From assembly GCA_029990175.1 (NCBI GenBank), contig JARKIP010000011.1, forward strand, positions 4,650,001-4,714,000: a stretch of DNA of 64,000 nucleotides. The letters run 5' to 3'. This document shows, one piece after another, positions 45,340 through 55,211 of the stretch. The stretch's first letter is position 1; each line of letters starts with the position of its first letter. The notes beneath the pieces are model-generated. The model saw nothing but the letters and a program-made list of their open reading frames with translations, had not been told where the DNA came from and did not search any database. The DNA is from Petunia secreta (Eukaryota > Streptophyta > Magnoliopsida > Solanales > Solanaceae). Both the position numbers and the translations under genes were made by a program.

Positions 45340-45494
45340 TCTATTTGGCACATGTGACACCATTGCATCATACTGCATTCATCCCATTTCATTGCACCGC
45401 GTGCTGACTATTATGTGACTATCGTGTTGTGTTTTATATGTGCGGTATGTATACCGTATCTTAGTTTGCCTATATATATTTCTGGCTCGTATCC

Positions 45495-45660
45495 CGGGTT
45501 GCACGTTGCGACAATATAAATACATTGATCGGACCGGGTTGCACGCCACAACAGTATAAATATACGGATCGGGTTGCACGCCGCAATAGTATAAATATAC
45601 GAATCGGGTTGCACGCCGCAACAGTATGAATATATGGATCGGGTTGCACGCCGTAACAGG
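45495..45660 (+). repeat. 35-bp tandem repeat with TATA motifs, 5' LTR of C
   Basis: Nearly five imperfect units starting CGGGTTGCACGCCGCAACAG. Three or four of them include TATAAATA or a close variant. The copy in the 3' LTR starts at 51276. Confidence 0.9.
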
Positions 45661-46316
45661 ATGTATTTCAGATTGTCGACATGTTCAGGATATCTATATG
45701 TTATGTCTACCTTATGTCCCTGGCTGTTTATGATTCCATACGTGTTTTCAGTATTATTTGGCTTTGCCTGTTTATATTTCAAATAAGATGGATTTAGTTT
45801 ATCTGTTTTTCTTCTCCCTGGCTAGCTATCCTATCCTTTGAGGTGGCTAGTCTGCCCCACTTATTGAGTCCTTTCGACTCACCCTTGGTTGTTGTTTGTT
45901 TCTTGTCTTTCTATTTCGTTTCGGCAGGTTCGCTCCAGGATTGAGTTTGCCACGTTGTGAAGGAGCGAAGACGACTTCAGCTGTCAGGGTGAGCCAGCTT
46001 TTATTCCGGATGGCCACCAGTTTATTGGTTATTATTTCAGTTGCATTTTGCTCCCTTCAGGAGGTATTTGTCTTCTTTTGTACTCTTAGATGTCTAGTCT
46101 GGATAGCCCTAAACTTAGTTTGTTGGGTAGTTAGCTGTAATTTTCTTTCGTACAGCTTTGAAGTGCCAATATGTCTGTGTGTTTTTTTAAGTCTTGTCCT
46201 TATTTATGAACTATTATATTTATTTTCCTAATTTAATTGGTAAGGGTTCGCCCGACGGGTCCAGGGGAGGATGTCGGGTGCCCGCACGGCCTAACCGGAT
46301 TCCGGGTCGTGTCAGT

Positions 46317-46328
46317 TGGTATCAGAGC
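46317..46328 (+). promoter_or_regulatory. Primer binding site, initiator tRNA-Met (element C)
   Basis: TGGTATCAGAGC, two bases after the 5' LTR. Confidence 0.92.
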
Positions 46329-49300
46329 CCAGTTAGTGTCTATCCAGACTAAGACAGTGTCTAGTAGAGTCTCGCTGATTGGTACGTAGACGTCCGTACT
46401 TATCTACGAGAGGCTATGATGGCATTTCGGAAGTTTCACTTCCTTCTTTTCTAATCGTGCATCGGTCTAGGATGCAAAAGTATTTTCGTTAATTCGTTCG
46501 TGGTAATTGTGAACCCTCGTGTGACAAATAAGAAAACGGTATGAGTTTAAGACGAAGCAGTCTAGTCTGGGGCTAGCACTGACGAAGCTCCGAGAGTTTT
46601 AATCGTGCTGACGATCTAGTTACGGAGGTCCCAACTGTACGAGCTCGCGATGGGCAAGAGAGCAGGGCCTTGTTGTTCCCTTGGCTCTCTACGATGCTTC
46701 TACGAGAATCTTGTAGGTTGTCGCATTCAGTTTCAGGGAGCTTCTATTCTAGTTCTTAATATTGCCGCAGTAAAGTATGTTCCGGAGGCAGCATGTGTTG
46801 TGCCTCTAGTTATTCTGGCTGGTTAGCTAGCCCGAGTAATGGCTCGGTCCGAGTATCTGAAAAGGCCGGATTATTTTACCCAATTGAATCTTCCGATATT
46901 CTTACGCAATGCATAAGATAAACCCCGTGATTCTTTTTAAAATAAAATGATGTCAGCATATCCTTCAGGCTCTTGATTATATCAAGCGGTATGGTGTTGA
47001 TTATTCTTCTTTCCAGTTTCAGGGGTCCAGCCTTGAATTTGTGGGCCGCTCTCTTATTAGTTAACTTGATTCGATTTTTCCTCTAGATTCGTGGAAAAGT
47101 TCCTTTCGAGTAGCGAACGAGATGAAAAGTGTTACCAGTTCGAGTGGATTTGACAGGGTAGCCTGTCGGTTAGCCTGTTGGTTTCAGAATATAAGATTGA
47201 ATTCTATAAAATGGCCGAATATGCATTTGAACTAGTCCATGAGCCTTTTGAGAGATTTAAAGATTTATTGATGACCTTTCTTTTTTTTCCTTGAGATCCG
47301 AGATGGCTCGAAAAAAAATTGAGGCTGGGATTTCATTTGATATCGTTGTTGATATTGCTCAAAGATATTAGGCATATCATAAGTTAGAGCGGGAGAGCAA
47401 GAGATCCCGTGGCCCTAGTGGGCAACCATGGTACCTCATTTGGAGGTAAGAGTTTTGATTATTTTTTAGAGGTCACCTGCCAGGTTATCTCAGCTTGTAG
47501 AGCGCAATTCTCAAAGTGCGCAGGTAATTCGTCAAGATTAGAGTCAGTTTTCTCTCTGTAGCTATCAATAATCTGTCCAGTTTTCATTTTTAGCGAAAAA
47601 GGTGTTATCATTGTCATGAGTCTGGTTATCCTTTGAGGAGTTTTTCCTTACTCCGGCAAGTAGACAATCGTCCTTCTTCTAGCCCTCAGACACCTGCACA
47701 GTCGCAGTGGATTTCATTTTGATCTTAATCAGCCAGATAAATGCCACTATCCAATGGAGTTCGAGAGCGTGGTGATTGTGGTTCTTATGGAAATAATTAT
47801 CAGGGTAGCGGCTCAGCTTAGCTGCAGAGGCAGTTGTATGAACTGCTAGTCTGGCAGGATGCTGAGGCATCTGATGTAGTAGACCTGTGTATTTATTCTT
47901 CCCTTATCTGTGAGTAAGATTTATTTTTTCCGATCGATCTGGAAATGGTGTGTCTTATCATGTTTCGACGGTTTCCTTGGATATTGTCGTAATTAAGAAT
48001 CGGTTGCGGTAGAAGGGTGAGTTTCTGATACGATTTATTCCTGGCATTTATGAGACCCTACTAGTTTATCTGATCTAAATATAAGAGATTTGACGGTGAG
48101 TATTGCTATTTCCTGCTTGGCATCCTGTTATGCCACCTTGTGTTATTATATCAAATCAGTTTACCTCTCTTCTCAGAATTTCGTGTTGGTAGGATAATGG
48201 GATCCTAATTCTTCACCATCAGCAAGTGTTATCATTTCTTCCAGTGTAAAGTGATTAGTAAGTAATATTCGATCTACGTATCTCCTTTGGGTTCAAAACG
48301 CTAATAAAGTCATGTTATCCTATGAGCTTGTCTGGGTTATAAAAGGGTTTCTGGTAAATTGTCAGAGTTTCCTTCTTATGGGGAGATTAAATTGACATAG
48401 ATTTTGTTTCATAAAGCTCATTTAATGTCTTTTTCTTCAATTGTGGTTCTTTGGCTAGCCTAACTCGGAAGTAATCTAGCTCTGGTAACCAAGTAAATAA
48501 GAAGATGAGCTTCCTGAAGCTCTAATTATTTCTATCGTCGATCCATTTCCATTTCCTCTTCGTCCGACACTAGTGAGCTTGGGCGATTGGTAGCCGCTTG
48601 TGACGTTCCATGTGTTGAGCCAGAGTACTGTTATTGTGGCCGGGTAAGAATATTATTGTTCTGGAAGCATATTATTGTTTTGGTCCAGTTGTCTCATCTT
48701 GTCATCCGTTTAACATGTTTATGTTATCAGTTTATCCGGGTATCCATTCCCATGTATAGGATATTGGTGGTTCTGTTTTTGCGGATCATCCAGTTTCAGG
48801 GGAAACTCTGCCGAAATTTTTATATAGAAGTACCATCCATCGGGCGGTGGTGTTTACGGCAAAGGTATGGAGTTGTGAACTCGAGAGTTGCAGCTAGTTG
48901 GCAACTCGAAAGGGTAGTTTGGTAGTTTAGGTCTGCCTATGTTCAGCTTTTAGCTAGGTCTTCTTTAATCCAGCAGGTTGTGCGAGGATGACTATTTCTA
49001 TTCAAATTAGTTGTATGAGTTTATGCTTTAAGTGGAGGAGTCTTCCTCCAATTGATACCGAATCATAATATTAAATCTCTAAGGCGTTGCTGAAGCGTAA
49101 GCTAATTCTTAGTTCCATCGACCTGTTCTATATCGAAAGGTATATCGAAGAGGTAATTATCGGCTGAATCATGTTAACACATTCAAAGTTTCGTGTATCT
49201 TTGTTTCGAAAATATAAAACTCCTCTCTCATGATTGAGAAAGGGTCGGCTTAGTCCGAATAAGTTGGGCAATGATGTTATCATATTATCCAAATATGTTT

Positions 49301-49448
49301 TAACCAAGAGTTTGATGTGCGTGTTATAACTCTAATTCTGTAATTATGAGATAATATCCGTGGAGTAGTTTATGAAGGTTGTGCAAGTTCTCTTGTTATC
49401 TGCGTAAATCTTGCTTTAGATTTAGGCTCGTTCGAGGACGAACGAGAG
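46329..49448 (+). pseudogene. Decayed internal region of element C (gag traces)
   Basis: No long ORF. Traces are a gag-like segment at about 47299-47366 (EMARKKIEAGISFDIVVDIA), a zinc-knuckle remnant at 47603-47644 (CYHCHESGYPLRSF, where H and the last C are lost), and a possible protease-like leader at about 47855-47920. RT, RNase H and integrase motifs are not found. The order fits a gypsy gag-protease with pol deleted. The lineage may be Tekay-like; this is a weak inference. Confidence 0.55.
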
Positions 49449-49449
49449 T

Positions 49450-49464
49450 TTAAGTGGAGGAGAA
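49450..49464 (+). promoter_or_regulatory. Polypurine tract of element C
   Basis: TTAAGTGGAGGAGAA directly precedes the 3' LTR. Confidence 0.75.
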
Positions 49465-50835
49465 TGAAACGACTTCGGTCAGTCGTTTCGGAAGTTAGGA
49501 CTCCGATTGGCGTGCCGATAATTTTAAAATATTCATAATGTCCATTAGAACCTGTCTGTAAAATTTGAGCTAAATCAGACCTCGTTTGGTAGGCATCAGA
49601 AGAATGTTTCAGTTTTTATTGGCAATAAATATTAAAAAGAGATTTTTGAGCTCGGTTTTGCCGAATGAGCTCCAATTCGAAATCCGAAAGCGCCGTTAGG
49701 TTCGTATGATTATTTATAATTTTTGTGAACTTTCGAAAGTGAATTTCGATGTTGTTCGGCTGGTTTCCGCTAAAATGCCGAAAGTTAAATAATTTGACTT
49801 CTTTTTATTTAAATTCGCATCTTGAGTTTCGGGAGTCCAATTTGAGATCCGTCTTCGCAAGTATGTTACATATATTTTGTATAACTTGTATGCAAAAGTT
49901 GGAATTATTTCGAATATTGTAGGGCACCGTTTCAATTTTCGTTAAGAAAAAAAAATATAATAAAAGAAAAAAAAATAGAAAAAGTCAAAAGTTAACAATG
50001 GCGGTGGTCCTTAGCACTAAGGACGAGCAGAAAACATTACAACGCTCAAAAACTGTACAGAAATGAGAACGTGAATCGCAGGCGAAAAAAATGCCAGAAA
50101 ATAAGAAAGGGGGCCGGAGAAAAGTAGAATTTTCACCCTGAAACATTCAGGTAATGATCCTAATATATTATTTGATTTTATTACGTGTGTTTGAATATGT
50201 TTTAACGGTAAACTTGGAATATTATACATCGTTTTAATAAGTTCAATTAATAGTTTAAAGGGTCAAATGGACCCCAATAATGAAATTGATTATATATTCG
50301 TACTCAAGGAATTATGGGCAACTTATAAATGTAATTTATTTAGGGTTTGGTTATGTGACCATAAATCCTGTATATAGGCCTGGCCTGCATATTGCGTATG
50401 CGAATAGGGTATCAGGTTCCTACCTGGATTGCCCTAATAAGTGAGGAATGAAGTCTTTAGTCTAATGTGATATATTTTTCTGCTTATTGAACACAGTGGG
50501 ATCATTTGGTAATGGAACCAAAGGACAAGCGGTTATTGAGTGGATGTACTAACTTTGTAACAAGGTAAGTGTTTATATCCATTTCTTTGGAGGCACCTGG
50601 CCTCATGGATTTTCTACCACGTGTTCCTTACGTGTGTAGCTGCCGATAGGCGTACTCATTACGCCTTAGCTTTGGATTTATATTCTATATTATATATTAT
50701 GTCCTGTTATTGGTATTGCATTGAGAATATGAGTATTGTACTTTGGTTGTGAGTTGGTATATACTTTCCAGCTGTCGATGAGAGTCCCGCGCTGGTGATG
50801 GGTTACTATTGCATCATGTTGCATTCGTATGCACA

Positions 50836-51120
50836 TTGCATCATATTGAGGGTAGGAGGATTCCGCCCTCGGAGCAGGAGGATTCCGCTCCATTGCATCA
50901 TATTGAGGGTAGGAGGATTCCGCCCTCGGAGCAGGAGGATTCCGCTCCATTGCATCATATTGAGGGTAGGAGGATTCCGCCCTCGGAGCAGGAGGATTCC
51001 GCTCCATTGCATCATATTGAGGGTAGGAGGATTCCGCCCTCGGAGCAGGAGGATTCCGCTCCATTGCATCATATTGAGGGTAGGAGGATTCCGCCCCCAG
51101 AGCAGGAGGATTCCGCTCCA
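50836..51120 (+). repeat. 57-bp tandem repeat x5 in the 3' LTR of C
   Basis: The same five units as in the 5' LTR. The copy number is unchanged between the two LTRs. Confidence 0.97.
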
Positions 51121-51275
51121 TCTATTTGGCACATGTGACACCATTGCATCATACTGCATTCATCCCATTTCATTGCACCGCGTGCTGACTATTATGTGAC
51201 TATCGTGTTGTGTTTTATATGTGCGGTATGTATACCGTATCTTAGTTTGCCTATATATATTTCTGGCTCGTATCC

Positions 51276-51442
51276 CGGGTTGCACTTCGCGACAATATAA
51301 ATACATTGATCGGACCGGGTTGCACGCCGCAACAGTATAAATATACGGATCGGGTTGCACGCCGCAATAGTATAAATATACGAATCGGGTTGCACGCCGC
51401 AACAGTATGAATATATGGATCGGGTTGCACGCCGTAACAGGA
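51276..51442 (+). repeat. 35-bp tandem repeat with TATA motifs, 3' LTR of C
   Basis: Same organisation as the 5' LTR copy, with a few substitutions. Confidence 0.9.
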
Positions 51443-52100
51443 TGTATTTCAGATTGTCGACATGTTCAGGATATCTATATGTTCTGTCTACCTTATGTCC
51501 CTGGCTGTTTATGATTCCATACGTGTTTTCAGTATTATTTGGCTTTGCCTGTTTATATTTCAAATAAGATGGATATAGTTTATCTGTTTTTCTTCTCCCT
51601 GGCTAGCTATCCTATCCTTTGAGGTGGCTAGTCTGCCCCACTTATTGAGTCCTTTTGACTCACCCTTGGTTGTTGTTTGTTTCTTGTCTTTCTATTTCGT
51701 TTCGGCAGGTTCGCTCCAGGATTGAGTTTGCCACGCTGTGAAGGAGCGAAGACGACTTCAGCTGTCAGGGTGAGCCAGCTTTTATTCCGGATGGCCACCA
51801 GTTTATTGGTTATTATTTCAGTTGCATTTTGCTCCCTTCAGGAGGTATTTGTCTTCTTTTGTACTCTTAGATGTCTAGTCTGGATAGCCCTAAACTTAGT
51901 ATGTTGGGTAGTTAGCTGTAATTTTCTTTCGTACAGCTTAGAAGTGCCAATATGTCTGTGTGTTTTTTTAAGTCTTGTCCTTATTTATGAACTATTATAT
52001 TTATTTTCCTAATTTAATTGGTAAGGGTTCGCCCGACGGGTCCAGGGGAGGATGTCGGGTGCCCGCACGGCCTAACCGGATTCCGGGTCGTGTCAGAATG

Positions 52101-53664
52101 GTAGTAGCATGAACATATAAGAGCTGTTAGCAATTGGAGACTTTAATTTGTTGATTCACCAAGTCCGAGGAGAATGGACAGCAAAGATGTCCAAGATATT
52201 GCCATACCTCGAGTGCATAAAAGAGCTGAAGCAAAGATTCACCAAGATAGAGTTCCGGCATGTACCTATGCTGCAAAATGAGTTCGTAGATGCTTTGGCC
52301 ATAATATCTTCCATGATCAAACGTCCTCACAAGAATTACATCGACTCAATACCAGTGGCAGCGAGGAAGCAACCAGCATACTGCTATCACGTGGAAGAAG
52401 AATTATATGGACAGCCTTGGTTCTATGACATCAAAAGATTTCTCAAAGATGACACTTACCCAAAGGATGCAACAAGCCTTTAAAGAAGACATTGAGGAGA
52501 TTTGCAAATGGTTTTTTTTTGATCGGTGAAATCCTATACAAAAGAACACCTGCTCTAGATTTGATGAGATGCGTGGATGCTAAGGAAGCTGCGAGGTGGA
52601 TAAAAGAAATACACTCTAGGACGTGTGGCCCACACATGAACGGCTTCATACTTGCAAAGAAGATATTGAGGGCTGGGTATTCTTGGATGACAATGGAGCA
52701 TGATTGCATAAAGCACGCAAAAAAATGTCATCAATGCCAAGTCCACGGAGATATGATTTGAGTACCTCCTAGTGAACTAAATGTCATGGGATCACCTTGG
52801 CCTTTTGCCGCCTGGGGAATGGATGTCATAAGACCCGTCGAACTGACTGCTTCAAATGGACACCATTTCATATTGGTGGCTATTGATTATTTTACCAAAT
52901 GGGTAGAAGCTACATCGTACAATTCAGTGACAAAGAAAATAGTGGAAAATTTTGTTCGTGACAAAATGATCTGTCGATTTGGCATTCCCGAGTCAATCAT
53001 CACCGACAATGGGTCCAATCTTAATAGTGACTTAATGAAAGCAACTTGTGAAGTTTTCAAGATCAAGCACCATAATTCCACTGCATATAGACCCCAAATG
53101 AATGGTGCGGTCGAGGCAGCCAACAAGAACATCAAGAAGATATTGCGCAAGATGACAGACAATTCAATGTAATGGCATGAGAACTTACCCTATGCTTTGT
53201 TAGGGTATCACACCAAAGTGAGAACGTCGACAGGGGCTACTCCCTACTTGCTGGTATATGGCACCGAGGCAGTGATACCAGCGGAAGTTGAGATACCATC
53301 TCTGAGGATCATTCAAGAGGCACAATTGAAAGACGCCGAATGGTTCAAAGGAAGAATGGAACAATTAGCACTCATTGATAGAAAGAGACTGAATGTAGTA
53401 TGTCATGGGCAATTATATCAAAGAAGAATGACTAAAGCATTCAACAAGAAAGTTCGAGAAAGATCTTTCGAACCTGGACAATTAGTGCTGAAGAAGATAT
53501 TCTCCAATTAAGAAGAAGCAAGAGGCAAGTTTGCACCAAACTGGCAAGGGCCATACATGATTCACTAAGTCCTAATTGGAGGAGCACTAATACTGGCAAA
53601 GATGGATGTAGAAGTTTGGCCGAAACCAATCAACTCGGACGCCGTCAAAAGATACTATGTATAA
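52101..53664 (+). pseudogene. Ogre/Tat archaeal-type RNase H end and integrase, with stops
   Basis: It resumes the domain cut by element C: LLIHQVRGEWTAK and FVDALAIISSM complete the second RNase H (to about 52330). Integrase follows with a zinc module (HDCIKHAKKCHQCQVHGD, about 52700), a DDE core with aspartates in WGMDVI (about 52815) and TDNGSNL (about 53002) and glutamate in NGAVEAANKN (about 53102), and a C-terminal part (YGTEAVIPAEVEIPSLRI, FEPGQLVLKK). Stops occur near 52483, 52759, 53170, 53510 and 53566. The frame ends at a TAA at 53662-53664. Confidence 0.9.
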
Positions 53665-54302
53665 GAGTTTACATTAGTTAATGGTTTTATTATTCAGCAG
53701 TATATCATGTAACCTGGAACTACATTACGACCTGATTCCCCAAGTAGGATACATAAGCAACCAACCCAAGGTTCGGTCGCATAAATACAAAAATTTCATT
53801 CTCCCATAAAGCAGACACTGAGGCAGAATTTTTGAGGAATCTCAAAAATTCCGAAAGGACAGACATAATTGACACTGGGGCAGAATTTTTTGAGGCCTCT
53901 CAAAAATTTCAAAACAAACCAACTGGGGTAGAATTTTGAGGACGCCCTAAAAATTCATTCAATGGAATTTGGAACAACCTAAGGAGCAACGACCATGACC
54001 TTACACAATGCGACTCGTGACTTGATGGGATAAAATATTTCGTTTTATTTTCTTCTCATAAAAGTTTTTCCAAATATTTGCATTATTTACTGCTTTATAC
54101 ATATCCCTATCAGCTCGGCCAAGGTCCCGCACTCACAAGAAGCAGGCACAAAGCGAGCCAAGAATGCACAAACTAAACTGCCCCGCACAACTCACCAATC
54201 TTTCTTTGAATGCAAGCATGAAGGGTACGCAGCCGACGCCACATGGCAAACATATCTCGACAAAAGGTTATCCAATTTCTTTCACTACACTTTTATTTTT
54301 GC
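53665..54302 (+). other. 3' untranslated region of the Ogre element, hairpin block
   Basis: No gene. Three successive inverted repeats follow the pol stop: 53826-53851 (11-bp perfect stem GAATTTTTGAG), 53883-53910 (12-bp stem with one mismatch) and 53931-53956 (weaker). Each is preceded by a variant of ACTGGGGCAGAATTTT. Confidence 0.7.
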
Positions 54303-54840
54303 GGAGGGTAGACAGCCCGATGCATCGACTGAGGGTACACAGCCCGATGCATCGACTGAGGGTACACAGCCTGATGCATCGACTGAGGGTACACAGCCTG
54401 ATGTCGAATCTAGCACAGTGGGGGGTACACAGCCCAATGCACCGACTGAGGGTACACATCCCAATGTCAAATTTAGCACTTAGCACAACGGAGGGTACAC
54501 AACCCAATGCACCGACTGAGGGTGCACAGCCCAATGTCCAATTTAGCACTTAGCACAACAGAGGGCATACAACCCAATGCACCTACTGAGGGTACACAAC
54601 CTAATGTCGAATTTAGCACTTAGCACAACAGAGGGTGCAAATCCCAATGCATCGACTGAGGGTACACAGCCCGATATCGAATTTAGCACTTAGCACAGCG
54701 GAGGGTACACGACCCAATGCATCGACTGAAGGTACACAACCCAATGTCGAATTTAACACTTAGCACAGCAAAGGGTACACAACCCAATACATCGACTGAG
54801 GGTACACAACCCGATGTCGAGTTTTGTATGGCCAAGGGTA
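54303..54840 (+). repeat. Tandem repeats in the Ogre 3' untranslated region
   Basis: The first part has 27-bp units (GATGCATCGACTGAGGGTAC...). From about 54410 the units merge into a longer, roughly 70-bp unit containing two of them plus ATTTAGCACTTAGCACA, repeated about five to six times. Tandem repeats in this region are a known property of Ogre/Tat elements and a source of plant satellites. Confidence 0.88.
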
Positions 54841-55166
54841 GATAGCCCGATGCAGAGTTTGACGTTGCAAGAAGAAGACAACCTGGAGGGTAGACATGCC
54901 CAGTAAAAGGATGGACATTACAAAGGGTATACCACTCAACATAACGAATAACCTGCATATGATGAGAAATCTTGGCAAGACGATCCAGCCCAACAGGAAA
55001 GTACATTTTACATTTGCATATACATACACTATTTTTTGCAAAGTTCACTTCTATTGCAGGGTATATAATCTGACAATGCGAACATTACGAGCCAGCACCT
55101 CGTCAATTCGCATAATCCATGAGCACTTCTCTAGAGTCGCGACAAAATTAGTCATTCTATCAACGT

Positions 55167-55211
55167 CTTTGCCCGAAGACTCTTTCATTATCCTCGGGCA
55201 AAGAGGACAGC
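55167..55211 (+). promoter_or_regulatory. Stem-loop and polypurine tract before the Ogre 3' LTR
   Basis: CTTTGCCCGA (55167-55176) pairs perfectly with TCGGGCAAAG (55194-55203). The purine-rich AAAGAGGACAG follows and overlaps the right arm of the stem, directly before the LTR start at 55212. Confidence 0.65.

Larger units (their letters stand above)
43683..46314 (+). repeat. 5' LTR of element C (2.63 kb)
   Basis: It contains a 57-bp x 5 hairpin repeat (45055-45339) and a 35-bp TATA-bearing repeat (45495-45660). The start is fixed by the target duplication and by the match to the 3' LTR. Confidence 0.96.
43683..52095 (+). mobile_element. LTR retrotransposon C, non-autonomous, 8.4 kb
   Basis: The LTRs at 43683-46314 and 49465-52095 begin TGAAACGACTTC and end GTCGTGTCA. 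GAATG flanks both sides (43678-43682 and 52096-52100). The 5' LTR is followed by a Met-tRNA PBS, and the 3' LTR is preceded by a purine-rich AAGTGGAGGAGAA. The interior is only about 3.15 kb and highly decayed, with gag-like traces and no recognisable RT or integrase. The LTRs differ at about 25 positions by eye (about 0.9%). It inserted in the archaeal-type RNase H of the Ogre element. Confidence 0.95.
49465..52095 (+). repeat. 3' LTR of element C (2.63 kb)
   Basis: It matches the 5' LTR along its full length (one base shorter). The 57-bp repeats lie at 50836-51120 and the 35-bp repeats from 51276. GAATG follows at 52096. Confidence 0.96.

Noticed and set aside
45014..45418. Long open frames on both strands over the 57-bp repeat of element C (also 50795-51199)
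   Set aside because: The unit length is divisible by three and free of stops, so every frame stays open. The frames on both strands are repeat artefacts.
45896..46231. 111-codon hydrophobic ORF in both LTRs of element C (also 51677-52012)
   Set aside because: It sits at the 3' end of the LTR, has no recognisable domain, and is shared only because LTRs are copies.
54303..54840. Regularly spaced repeats that superficially resemble a CRISPR array
   Set aside because: Plant nuclear context, no distinct spacers, and spacing that changes along the array; it is an Ogre 3' tandem repeat.
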